From NCBI GenBank assembly GCA_002686055.1, contig NYZU01000013.1, positions 26,244-65,598 of the forward strand: a DNA stretch of 39,355 nt, read 5' to 3'. Position numbers and translations under genes: made by a program. Shown here in pieces: positions 6,904 to 14,818 of this stretch. This DNA comes from Oceanospirillaceae bacterium. Lineage in GTDB: Bacteria; Pseudomonadota; Gammaproteobacteria; Pseudomonadales; Balneatricaceae. The stretch's first letter is position 1, and every line of letters starts with the position of its first letter. The notes beneath the pieces are model-generated. The model was not told where the DNA came from. It was given only the letters and a program-made list of their open reading frames with translations, and did not search any database.

Positions 6904-8124
6904 CTAACCTTGATAGCCAAACAGACGTGGCATATACAGCACCAAATCTGGAAACGCTGTTAAGGTTATTAAAGCCCCGATTAACACCACCATAAAGGGT
7001 AATACATTGCGAATAATGTCATTAATCGGAATATTAGTCGTGCCATTAATCACAAACAATAAAATCCCATAAGGTGGTGTGATTAAGCCAATCATTAAAT
7101 TCACTACGGTAATAATACCAAAGTGCACTAAATCCACACCTAGTTCACGACAGGCAGGGATGAGCAAAGGCACAACGATAAGGATAACGGTGGTCGCATC
7201 CAAAACCATCCCCAACAGTAGGAAAGTCACATTCACTACCATTAAAAACTGGAATTGAGTCAAATCCATCGCACTTAACAAAGAAGCGATTTGGGTAGGA
7301 ATATTTTCCGTTGCTACGATATAGTTAAAAATCAAGGCGGCACTGATTACCAAACCAACCGAAGCAGAGGTATGGGCACTTTCAGTAAACACCTTAACCA
7401 GTTTCTTAAAACTGATAGAACGATATACAGCAAGGGCTAAAAATAAGGCGTACGCTGCCGCCACTGCCGCTGCTTCTGTTGGTGTTGTTACGCCGCCGTA
7501 GATGCCGTAGAGCAAAATAGCTGGCATTAATAAGGTTGGGAATGCTCGCCAAGTAATTCCAGGCAATTCCTTTAAAGGTACTGCTTCTTCTTTTACCACT
7601 TGGTGACGGGTGGACTGTATATAGTTCATGGCCATTAACACGGCACCCATAATCAGCCCTGGTACCAAGCCAGCAATAAACAAATAGCCTACGGAGGCAC
7701 CAGAAACTAGAGCGTAAATAACCATCGGAATGGAAGGTGGAATTATCGGGCCAATAGTCGCTGAGGCTGCCGTTAAAGCAGCCGCATAGCCAGGCCGATA
7801 GCGGCCATCTTTGGTCATCATACCAATAACGACTTTACCGACACCGGCAGCGTCAGCCACAGCTGAACCTGACATGCCAGAGAAGATAAGGCTGGAGACA
7901 ACATTAACGTGTCCCATACCACCCCGCAGATGGCCGACAATAGCCTTACAGAAGGTTAATAATCGATCTGAAATAGAGCCAGCATTCATAATATTGGCAG
8001 CCACAATAAATAGTGGCACCGCCAAAAGAATAAAGCTGTTATAGAGACCTTGTAGTATTTGCTCACCAGCCAAAGCAATATCTTGACCACTGCTTATCAG
8101 ATATACAATGGCGCCGACAAGCAT
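6904..8124 (-). CDS. TRAP transporter large permease (DctM), N-terminally truncated orphan
   Basis: Inner-membrane large subunit of a TRAP transporter, 406 residues, with characteristic segments GGMGHVNVVSSLIFSGMSGSA, AASATIGPIIPPSIPM, GVTTPTEAAAVAAAYA and ITPPYGILLFV. Compared with the intact DctM at 22433-23725, it starts at the equivalent of residue 24: the first GxPI-containing membrane segment is missing. The frame upstream is closed by TAA six codons before the ATG. No convincing Shine-Dalgarno is visible, and no small permease or binding-protein gene lies beside it, although TRAP systems need both. The body has no frameshift. I infer a decaying remnant, or a protein using another start or partner; the methylated-amine genes either side hint at the original substrate. 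Its start is about 120 bases from the divergent homocysteine methyltransferase. Confidence 0.8.
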   Translation of the reverse strand: MLVGAIVYLISSGQDIALAGEQILQGLYNSFILLAVPLFIVAANIMNAGSISDRLLTFCKAIVGHLRGGMGHVNVVSSLIFSGMSGSAVADAAGVGKVVIGMMTKDGRYRPGYAAALTAASATIGPIIPPSIPMVIYALVSGASVGYLFIAGLVPGLIMGAVLMAMNYIQSTRHQVVKEEAVPLKELPGITWRAFPTLLMPAILLYGIYGGVTTPTEAAAVAAAYALFLALAVYRSISFKKLVKVFTESAHTSASVGLVISAALIFNYIVATENIPTQIASLLSAMDLTQFQFLMVVNVTFLLLGMVLDATTVILIVVPLLIPACRELGVDLVHFGIITVVNLMIGLITPPYGILLFVINGTTNIPINDIIRNVLPFMVVLIGALITLTAFPDLVLYMPRLFGYQG

Positions 8125-8244
8125 AGATATTGCTGGCTCTTATGCAGCTGCTCGTATACTATGCTGACTCTCTCTGAGAAAGGCATTTAAAGCCTATTGA
8201 GGATCGATTTTGAAGTACGCTGTTTTGTTTTTATGGAGTCATTA

Positions 8245-9159
8245 ATGCAGAAGATAACACTGTTGGATGGTGGTCTGGGTCAAGAAATCAATAAACGTTC
8301 TAGCCAAGCCAAGTCGCACCCTTTATGGTCGGTGCAAGTGATGCACAATGAACCTGAAATAGTTGTTAAAGCCCATGAGGAATTTATTTCTGCTGGAGCT
8401 AAAGTGCTGACCCTAAATAACTATACAGCGACCCCTACCCGCATGACTCGCCATGATATGGGCGACTATTTTGAAAGCACCCATAAATTGGCTATTGATT
8501 TGCTTAACCAAGCCATCACCAATTCCAAGGTAACTAGAGCTGATATAAATATTGCCGGTTGTCTACCCCCTATTGCGGCTAGCTATATTGCTGCCGAAGC
8601 CCTTAGCTACCAAGAATCATTTGATGAATATAGCAAAATCATAGCTGCACAAGCTCAAGGGGTGGATCTGTTTTTGGTAGAAACCATGTCCAATATTAGT
8701 GAAGCTGAAGCCGCTATTGATGCCTTATACGCCCATGGGCAAAAGGCCTATATTGGCTTTACTTTGACAGATGATAAAGTGGCCACATTGCGCTCTGGCG
8801 AGCCTTTAGCTGATGCTTTGGCCATGTTACAAGATAAGCAAGTAAGTGCGGTGCTAATCAATTGTTCCTTCCCTGAAACAGTGACCCAAGCCTTACCTCA
8901 GCTCAACGATTCAAAACTAACCTTTGGCGCCTACGCTAATGGCTTTACTGCTATTGATAAATTGACCAAGGGAGGCACCGTTGATGTTTTAGAAGCCCGT
9001 GTTGATTTATCAAAAGAGGTGTATGCAAAGCATGTAAAAGAATGGATTGATGGGGGTGCCACGATTGTGGGCGGTTGTTGTGAAATTAGTCCTCAACATA
9101 TCGACTATTTACATCAGTCATTACTTGCTGAAGGTTATCGCTTGGACAAACTATGTTAA
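8245..9159 (+). CDS. Homocysteine S-methyltransferase family protein
   Basis: Zinc-dependent methyltransferase of the BHMT/MmuM/MetH N-terminal family, which moves a methyl group from a sulfonium, betaine or S-methylmethionine donor to homocysteine, giving methionine. 304 residues from ATG 8245, chosen because GGAG lies six bases upstream; ATG 8233 is an alternative. The barrel opens with ITLLDGGLGQEI and NNYTATPTRM. The zinc ligands are the Cys in LINCSFPE and the double Cys in GGCCEISP. DLFLVETMSN and GEPLADAL are also typical. It is divergent from the TRAP remnant and close to the MttB-like gene, so a betaine or other methylated osmolyte is a reasonable donor, but this is inferred. Confidence 0.85.
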   Translation: MQKITLLDGGLGQEINKRSSQAKSHPLWSVQVMHNEPEIVVKAHEEFISAGAKVLTLNNYTATPTRMTRHDMGDYFESTHKLAIDLLNQAITNSKVTRADINIAGCLPPIAASYIAAEALSYQESFDEYSKIIAAQAQGVDLFLVETMSNISEAEAAIDALYAHGQKAYIGFTLTDDKVATLRSGEPLADALAMLQDKQVSAVLINCSFPETVTQALPQLNDSKLTFGAYANGFTAIDKLTKGGTVDVLEARVDLSKEVYAKHVKEWIDGGATIVGGCCEISPQHIDYLHQSLLAEGYRLDKLC

Positions 9160-9202
9160 TTCAGTCAGCACAGATGAAATAGCAAGTAGCGATTCAGCTA
9201 AT

Positions 9203-9574
9203 TTATTGAATATAGTACTTTTCTAAGTCTTCTCGATTGACAAATTCGAGGACTTTTTCATGGGTTGATGCGGGTTTTATTGGCGGCGCCACACCCGCAG
9301 CAAAAGCTTCTTTCCAGCGCAGAGCGCACAAACACCAGCCGTCTCCAGCCTTAAGTCCAGGAAACTGGTACTCTGGCCTAGGGGTAATTAAATCGTTACC
9401 ACGGGATTTGGTAAAGGCTAAAAACTCATCGGTAATAATGGCACAAACCACATGTGTGCCTTGATCCATTTGGTTGGTATTGCAGTAACCATCCCTCAGA
9501 AAACCTGTCATTGGGTCTGTGCAGCAGGACTCCAGCTCTCCACCGAGTATATTTTTTGCTTTATCTTCAGCCAT
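9203..9574 (-). CDS. DUF2237 family protein
   Basis: Small cytoplasmic protein of 123 residues with the near-invariant DUF2237 core: CCTDPMTGFLRDGYCNT, then GTHVVCAIITDEFLAF, PRPEYQFPGLKAGDGWCLCALRW and GVAPPIKPASTH. Conserved cysteines suggest metal or redox chemistry, but no function is established. ATG 9574 has AGGAAA eight bases upstream. It lies 23 bases downstream of the DUF393 gene in the same direction, so they likely form a two-gene unit; both are commonly found near photolyase genes in Proteobacteria. Confidence 0.9.
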   Translation of the reverse strand: MAEDKAKNILGGELESCCTDPMTGFLRDGYCNTNQMDQGTHVVCAIITDEFLAFTKSRGNDLITPRPEYQFPGLKAGDGWCLCALRWKEAFAAGVAPPIKPASTHEKVLEFVNREDLEKYYIQ

Positions 9575-9597
9575 AGTGCACGTTTCCTATCTTGAAG

Positions 9598-9972
9598 CTA
9601 GAGAGTGTCTTTTTCTAATGATAACTGGCAATGCTCTAAGCGTTTAAAGCGCCAATCCGCAAATAAACCATACACAACTTTAGCAACCTGACGAATAATC
9701 GGCAAGGCAACAAGAAATCCCAAAATACGCCAACGTTTAAGTTGTTTCCAGATCAGGATAAACGCATCAACACCAACCTTTAGTTGGCCATCAGCATCTT
9801 TGGCATGCAGCCTTCTTAATCCTTCAGATAAAGCAACACCTTCAAGGGCAAGGTCAGCAGACGATTGGGTAATATCTTGCCAAATAAAAATGCCAGTAGG
9901 AGCAATATTGCGGTAATGGTTAATTTCCCGTGAACACATACTACATTTGCCGTCATAGAACACAGTAATCAT
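9598..9972 (-). CDS. DUF393 / DCC-type thiol-disulfide oxidoreductase
   Basis: 124-residue thioredoxin-fold protein of the DCC family. The signature FYDGKCSMCSREI at the N-terminus carries the DGxCxxC redox motif. Downstream GVDAFILIWKQLKRW and a short hydrophobic segment (ILGFLVALPIIRQ) follow the family plan. The ATG at 9972 is preferred over the in-frame TTG at 9978 because GGA lies six bases before it. It is predicted to act as a small disulfide exchange protein, partner unknown. It leads the two-gene unit with DUF2237 and lies downstream of the photolyase gene in the same direction, 150 bases away. Confidence 0.85.
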   Translation of the reverse strand: MITVFYDGKCSMCSREINHYRNIAPTGIFIWQDITQSSADLALEGVALSEGLRRLHAKDADGQLKVGVDAFILIWKQLKRWRILGFLVALPIIRQVAKVVYGLFADWRFKRLEHCQLSLEKDTL

Positions 9973-10126
9973 ATGCAATCCAATTAATATACTTGAGGCA
10001 CATACTACCCTAATACTTTTTGGTGAGCATTTATTGGCAGCGGTCTTTAGTTAACTTTACAAAACTTGAGACATTTTTATAAAGTGCATATATTTTGCAA
10101 AGCAGTTCCACATCACAATAAGGAAA

Positions 10127-11548
10127 TTATTGTGCATGCGGCTTTAAGGATTTGAAAGCCTCAAGGGCAGCCTCCCGTGACTGCTTCAGATTGACAATAG
10201 GGCTTGGGTAAGTGCTATCTAACTTAATACCAGCAGCTTGTAACACCTCGGCGGGTGCTTCCCATGGGCTAAACAAATATTTATTTGGTAAGCCAGCAAT
10301 TTCAGGAATATATTGGCGAATATAGTGACCCTGAGGATCAAATTTCTGCCCTTGCGTAACCGGGTTAAAAATACGGAAATAAGGAGCTGCATCAGCGCCA
10401 CACCCCGCTATCCATTGCCAGCTAGCACTATTATTGGCTAGATCTGCATCGACTAGGGTATCCCAAAACCAACGTTCACCATGGTGCCAGTGAAGGCGGA
10501 GATTTTTTACCAAATAAGAACCCACAATCATCCTTACTCGGTTGTGCATATAGCCTGTCTGCCAAAGCTCACGCATGCCAGCATCTACCATAGGCACTCC
10601 AGTCTGCCCCGTTTGCCAAGCGCGTAAATAATCCTTATTTTCCGCCCATGGGAACCCATCAAACTTGGCCTGTAGGTTTTTACGTGGCAGGTCTGGATTA
10701 TGAAATAGCTGACTATAAGAGAATTCACGCCAACCTAATTCACTACAAAAGTGATCTATATTGCTATCATCACCTATATTTCTGACCAAATACCAGAGCT
10801 GATTGGGTGAGATTTCGCCCCAGCGCAGATGGGGCGATAGACGCGATACAAACGGCTCAGATGGGATATTGCGCCCTTCCTTATAGGATGACAAACCTTC
10901 TTTAATAAAAGTCTGAAAACGCTTATAAGCACCCTCTTCACCAATCTGCCAGTGATCCACAAATGATGCGTCCCAAGGTATGTTGGGTAACAAGTTTAAG
11001 TGCTCAATGTCTGGCTGGTCAGCATCAACAACATAATGAACGTTTTCTGGTTTAGCTAGTGGCTCACGAGGTGGTTCAGCTTGGAGGCAGCCTTTACGAT
11101 AAAACGGCGTAAAGACTTTATAGTATGTACCATCTTGCTTGTTTACCTGCCAAGGTTCCCATAACAATGAGCCATTAAATGTACCCACTTTAAGGCCTTG
11201 AGATTTAAGCTGCCCTTTAATTTGGGTATCACGATCAATTTGCCAAGATTCATAACAACGATTCCAGTACACAGCCTCCACATCAAGACGCGAAATTAGC
11301 TCTTGTAAAATGGCCTGAGGATTCCCCTCATAGACAGATAGTTGACCACCTAGAGATTTCTGTAGGGCTGTTAAAGAATGATACAACCACCATTGGCTAG
11401 CCCCACCGTAGGCGTAATCGCCTGAATTTTCATTATCTAAAATATAGATAGGCAAAACGTTGTTGTGTTTTGCCGCCGCCACTAAGGCCGGATTATCAGA
11501 GACACGCAGGTCCTGACGAAACCAACATATAGCTACCTTATCTGTCAT
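10127..11548 (-). CDS. phrB: Deoxyribodipyrimidine photolyase, class I
   Basis: Light-driven repair of cyclobutane pyrimidine dimers. 473 residues from ATG 11548, which has AGAGGT nine bases upstream; an upstream ATG at 11575 adds nine odd residues. The N-terminal Rossmann antenna domain (ICWFRQDLRVSDNPAL) precedes the FAD domain. The FAD domain contains SRLSPHLRWGEISP, ELGWREFSYSQLFHNPD, TGVPMVDAGMRELWQTGYMH, the HNRVRM element, and the repair-site region ASWQWIAGCGADAAPYFRIFNP. These are hallmarks of functional class I enzymes. Trp residues around WQW and WYL positions are consistent with the electron-transfer chain. It is one of three cryptochrome/photolyase family members in the window but transcribed separately from the operon at 14.7-19.5 kb. 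Confidence 0.88.
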   Translation of the reverse strand: MTDKVAICWFRQDLRVSDNPALVAAAKHNNVLPIYILDNENSGDYAYGGASQWWLYHSLTALQKSLGGQLSVYEGNPQAILQELISRLDVEAVYWNRCYESWQIDRDTQIKGQLKSQGLKVGTFNGSLLWEPWQVNKQDGTYYKVFTPFYRKGCLQAEPPREPLAKPENVHYVVDADQPDIEHLNLLPNIPWDASFVDHWQIGEEGAYKRFQTFIKEGLSSYKEGRNIPSEPFVSRLSPHLRWGEISPNQLWYLVRNIGDDSNIDHFCSELGWREFSYSQLFHNPDLPRKNLQAKFDGFPWAENKDYLRAWQTGQTGVPMVDAGMRELWQTGYMHNRVRMIVGSYLVKNLRLHWHHGERWFWDTLVDADLANNSASWQWIAGCGADAAPYFRIFNPVTQGQKFDPQGHYIRQYIPEIAGLPNKYLFSPWEAPAEVLQAAGIKLDSTYPSPIVNLKQSREAALEAFKSLKPHAQ

Positions 11549-11698
11549 GGTGGCAATACCTCTTACATATTTCACTGCTAGGAAAATAGTTTGCTTAACT
11601 CTAAATCTACATCTACAGCCAATACCATATTAGCAAACCAAGATGCTCATATAGAGTAAGTTGCCTAAATAGATATATGGGGGAGGATTCTGGAACTA

Positions 11699-11736
11699 AA
11701 ACGGGCAAGGAACATTTAATTGCTCATTGCCCGTTT
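11699..11736 (-). terminator. Intrinsic terminator after hchA
   Basis: A 10-bp stem AAACGGGCAA/TTGCCCGTTT with an 18-base loop lies just past the hchA stop. On the minus strand it runs into TTTTAG. It sits 150 bases before the photolyase start, separating the two transcripts. Confidence 0.7.
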
Positions 11737-11760
11737 ATTTCTTTAAAAAAGGAGAAATAC

Positions 11761-12618
11761 TTAGCTATTCAACTTGGCTAAAAGTGTATTAGCCACTTGC
11801 TTACCAAGATTATTTGAAGCCAAAGGACTAGCACCGGTGATGAGGTTTCTATCAATGCATACAGTATCGTCTGGCTTACTATTGGCCAAAGTAACACCTA
11901 AGCCCTCCAGCTTTTTACTTAGGCCCCATGGCATTTTGCCTGGCAAATAACCAATCATAGGCGTCATATTGTCTACCGAATCAGGAAAAACAGCCATCTT
12001 ATAACCAGCATATAAAAAGTCTGAATCATCTAAAGATGTTGTTAGCAATGAGCCTGGACCATGACATAGAGTAAAGGTAACAAGGTCACTGTTATGGGCC
12101 CAACGTAACAAAGTGCCGACGTTTTGGTCTTCAGGGATACCCAACATGGCACCATGGCCTCCTGGGACAAATACCGCAGCATGGGTATCATTATCAGAGG
12201 CTAAATTAGGTGCCAAATCAGCTAAGGACTTGGGCTGTTCAAATTGACTTTTGTAGTCGTCATAAATCCCTTGCACTGCCTTATCCTCTTTGGGAAAAGC
12301 CCACATTTCAAATACTACAGGCTTGCCTGTTGGCGTCAGAATATCAAATTCAAACCCAGCATTCTTAAGATGCAACATAGGCAATAGGGCTTCTATTGGA
12401 TGGTTGCCCGTAGAAAAAAGTTTGCCGTTTTGCATTTGCATATTTTTTTGTTCAGTAAAAAGTACATAGATACGTGACTGCTTACCTTGGTATTTATTAT
12501 AGGCAATCTCTGCAAAATCTGATTTTTCTACTGTTGCCAACTTTAGCGCCAGCTTAGATGGTGAGTAGGAGCCATCTGACTCTTGTTTAGGGGCAACACC
12601 CAAGATACTTTTTAACAT
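11761..12618 (-). CDS. hchA: Protein deglycase / glyoxalase III HchA (Hsp31)
   Basis: DJ-1/PfpI superfamily enzyme of the Hsp31 branch, converting methylglyoxal to lactate and repairing early glycation damage. 285 residues, the normal length for HchA. The nucleophile-elbow Cys185-His186 lies in TLCHGPGSLL, the acidic partner is the Glu of HPIEALLP (residue 76), and AAVFVPGGHGAM holds the oxyanion region. GYLPGKMPWGLSKKLE is a typical Hsp31 segment. AGAGA lies upstream of the ATG. A LysR regulator is divergent, separated by about 250 bases, and is the probable controller. The upstream region also holds a tandem duplication of AGCCACAAT at 12733-12750. Confidence 0.9.
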   Translation of the reverse strand: MLKSILGVAPKQESDGSYSPSKLALKLATVEKSDFAEIAYNKYQGKQSRIYVLFTEQKNMQMQNGKLFSTGNHPIEALLPMLHLKNAGFEFDILTPTGKPVVFEMWAFPKEDKAVQGIYDDYKSQFEQPKSLADLAPNLASDNDTHAAVFVPGGHGAMLGIPEDQNVGTLLRWAHNSDLVTFTLCHGPGSLLTTSLDDSDFLYAGYKMAVFPDSVDNMTPMIGYLPGKMPWGLSKKLEGLGVTLANSKPDDTVCIDRNLITGASPLASNNLGKQVANTLLAKLNS

Positions 12619-12842
12619 ATATAAATCTCTTGCTGATTAAATACTAATAAATAAAGTGGCTTGTTGTGATCTAAATGGCGCACTTTCGCGTCCTCTTTTA
12701 GATCGTTCTCATGCCTTTTTCATACATTCATAAGCCACAATAGCCACAATTAAATCCATACAGGCTCTTAGGGACTTACGGCAATCTGGAGGTAATAATA
12801 ACGCGTTTCTTTGCTCTTGATTAGATAGCAAAGCATCACTAT

Positions 12843-12865
12843 ATTATTTCCATATTAGAAATAAT
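12843..12865. promoter_or_regulatory. Inverted repeat at the start of the lysR gene
   Basis: ATTATTTC/GAAATAAT, exact 8-bp arms around 7 bases, gives the A/T-rich dyad expected of a LysR-type site. It lies 10 bases upstream of the preferred start at 12876 and overlaps the alternative ATG at 12864. It is a candidate for autoregulation. Confidence 0.5.
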
Positions 12866-12875
12866 GGAGACAAAA

Positions 12876-13772
12876 ATGCCTTCAAAAAAAGAAAAAGTGC
12901 ATGAATTAGTGCTTTTTGCGCAAATAAATCGACAGCAAAGCCTATCTGCAGCTGCACAAAAATTAGGTATAAGCCCTTCGTCAGCTAGTAAACAATTAAC
13001 TGCTTTAGAGAAAAAAATTGGTTCTCGATTGTTTAATCGTACCACCCGCAAAATAGTGCTTACAGAAGTCGGACATAAGGTCCTGCAAGAGGCCCATGCA
13101 GTAGAGCAAGCAATACAGAGAATTGAGCATATTAGTGAAGATTCTCGATCGGTGGTTTCAGGTGAACTCACTATATCCTGCCCTAATGCCCAAGGCCGAA
13201 TATTTATTGCCCCGTTAATAACCGAGTTTTTGCGGCGTTATCCCATGGTCACGGTAAACTTACAATTAGAAGATCGGTTTGTGGATATGATTGCGGAAAA
13301 TGTGGATCTATCCATTCGTGTAGGTTATTTACCTGATTCGTCATTAATTGCTCGTAAATTAGGCGATGCCTCGTGGGTGTTATGTGCCAGTCCAGACTAT
13401 CTAGAAAACGCACCACCTCTAAATAAACCCGCCGATTTACTAAACCATCGTTGTTTAATTTATCGCAATAGTAAAATCACTATGGATACGTGGACTTTTC
13501 AGGGTGATCAGGGAGAAGAATCTGTTAACGTATCTGGTCCTTTCACCATTAATGATCCAAGCCTACTGATTACGGCAGCTATTGAAGGTGCGGGCGTATT
13601 GTTGATCGACAAAAACTTACTGGGAGAAACCATTAACCAAGGTAGGTTAGTACCTCTACTAGAAAACTACCAAGCTGTTGGTGGCTTACCAACCTATGTG
13701 GTATACCCTGAGAAAGAGTTTATACCTGCCAAAACCAAAGCCATGGTCAACTTTTTACTCGAGAAAATATAG
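12876..13772 (+). CDS. LysR family transcriptional regulator
   Basis: 298-residue DNA-binding regulator. The start at 12876 (MPSKKEKVHELV) has GGAGA five bases upstream, whereas the in-frame ATG at 12864 lies within an inverted repeat without a ribosome site. The winged helix is near residues 8-65 (SLSAAAQKLGISPSSASKQLTALEKKIGSRLFNRTTRKI). The effector domain follows, with GELTISCPNAQGRIFIAPL and ENVDLSIRVGYLPDSSLIAR, placing it in the AaeR/DmlR-like subgroup. It is divergent from hchA, which it probably controls in response to a reactive aldehyde or a related signal; the effector is unknown. Confidence 0.88.
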   Translation: MPSKKEKVHELVLFAQINRQQSLSAAAQKLGISPSSASKQLTALEKKIGSRLFNRTTRKIVLTEVGHKVLQEAHAVEQAIQRIEHISEDSRSVVSGELTISCPNAQGRIFIAPLITEFLRRYPMVTVNLQLEDRFVDMIAENVDLSIRVGYLPDSSLIARKLGDASWVLCASPDYLENAPPLNKPADLLNHRCLIYRNSKITMDTWTFQGDQGEESVNVSGPFTINDPSLLITAAIEGAGVLLIDKNLLGETINQGRLVPLLENYQAVGGLPTYVVYPEKEFIPAKTKAMVNFLLEKI

Positions 13773-13876
13773 TTAGATATTGGTAATTTTCAAACTCAAG
13801 CAAAACCACCTCAGGTTCTAATTTAAGCCATTCATCTTGCATAAGCTTGCAAATACATAGATATAAATCTTAATCT

Positions 13877-13911
13877 TTGCCAAACTAGTTTGAAATGTTA
13901 TATTATAACAT
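13877..13911 (+). promoter_or_regulatory. Zur box and promoter of the DUF1826 gene
   Basis: GAAATGTTATATTATAACA (13892-13910) is almost exactly the gammaproteobacterial Zur consensus, with a 17-bp perfect dyad ATGTTATATTATAACAT at 13895-13911. TTGCCA (13877-13882), 18 bases and TATTAT (13901-13906) form a plausible promoter whose -10 lies within the box, so zinc-loaded Zur would block it. Confidence 0.85.
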
Positions 13912-13948
13912 AACATTTTTTGGGATAACCAAATTCAGGCGGTGCAAG

Positions 13949-14632
13949 ATGAAAGCAGCAGAGGGATTCACATACAATCAGAGTGATCATAACCACTACA
14001 CTCTAGCAACCAACCATGTTAATGGTATCTCTCCTCAAATACTTACCGAGATTTATCGGGAAGATATTATGCTTGCCGTATTTGAACGCACATTAGCTTC
14101 TGAAATTTCCCACTACTGCGAACAATTAACCCAAGAAAAACCTAATTTAAATCTTCGCTCTGCCATTAAAGTCGCCTATGCAAAACAGGCCCTCCAATCT
14201 ACTTTACCGAATTTAGCGGGTCAGTCTGAATTTATTGAAGATCTCAGCACACTTATAGAAATGTATGCATGTTTATTCGATCTAACTGAAGTAGGACTGC
14301 GCATGCAAATATTAGATCGTGCTATGTGTCCACGTTTCCATACGGATAATATTGGTTGTCGCTTAATTACCACATATCAGGGTGGTGGTACCGAGTGGCT
14401 TAATAATGTCGATATTGACCGCAGTAAATTAGGCGCTGGCAATATGGGCCTGCCGGATACAGAATCTGGCCTATTCCCTAATACAGATTGTATTCAACAG
14501 GTTAATGTCGGTGATGTGGTGTTACTGAAAGGTGATGGCTGGATTGGCAATGAAGGTTTTGGTGCTGTGCACCGGTCACCAGCGGTGCCTGCCGGTGAAA
14601 AGCGTGTTGTCGTGACGATGGATTTCGCTTAA
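13949..14632 (+). CDS. DUF1826 domain-containing protein, predicted zinc-starvation gene
   Basis: 227-residue cytoplasmic protein. ATG 13949 follows the Zur-controlled promoter; upstream in-frame codons lie inside the operator. The C-terminal half carries the family core: RAMCPRFHTDNIGCRLITTYQGGGTEWL, then VGDVVLLKGDGWIGNEGFGAVHRSP and RVVVTMDFA. The Cys/His/Asp arrangement in CPRFHTD and the later HRSP resemble a 2OG-oxygenase-like or metal-binding jelly roll, but no activity is established. DUF1826 genes in Proteobacteria are known to occur in Zur regulons, often beside COG0523 metallochaperones. Here it stands alone, followed by the convergent photolyase operon. Confidence 0.88.
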   Translation: MKAAEGFTYNQSDHNHYTLATNHVNGISPQILTEIYREDIMLAVFERTLASEISHYCEQLTQEKPNLNLRSAIKVAYAKQALQSTLPNLAGQSEFIEDLSTLIEMYACLFDLTEVGLRMQILDRAMCPRFHTDNIGCRLITTYQGGGTEWLNNVDIDRSKLGAGNMGLPDTESGLFPNTDCIQQVNVGDVVLLKGDGWIGNEGFGAVHRSPAVPAGEKRVVVTMDFA

Positions 14633-14662
14633 CAAGCTATCTAATTGTTGTTTTATAACCAA

Positions 14663-14818
14663 CTAAGTTTGCTTTAAGACACGCTTATTTCTATTACCTG
14701 AACAAGCCTTGGAACAGTATTTTACTGAGTCCCAAACTTTTTCCCATTTTTTACGCCAAGTAAACGGCCGATTGCAAACTGGGCACATTTTAGTGGGTAA
14801 ATCAGACTTCTTTCTCAT
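14663..14818 (-). CDS. DUF2256 domain-containing protein
   Basis: 51-residue protein read on the minus strand as [15 protein letters not shown]..., continuing [21 protein letters not shown] and KACSGNRNK. The two Cys pairs (CPVC and CSKAC) form a small zinc-ribbon-like module that is diagnostic for DUF2256. Its ATG overlaps the TGA of the upstream iron-sulfur photolyase (ATGA), implying translational coupling, and DUF2256 genes are usually found next to photolyase-related genes. It is the last gene of the six-gene operon. Its function is unknown; a nucleic-acid-binding or assembly role is only a guess. Confidence 0.9.
   Translation of the reverse strand: MRKKSDLPTKMCPVCNRPFTWRKKWEKVWDSVKYCSKACSGNRNKRVLKQT

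Noticed and set aside
12733-12750. Tandem repeat AGCCACAAT x2
   Set aside because: Only two short copies; no evidence that it is more than a chance duplication, though it lies in the hchA/lysR control region.
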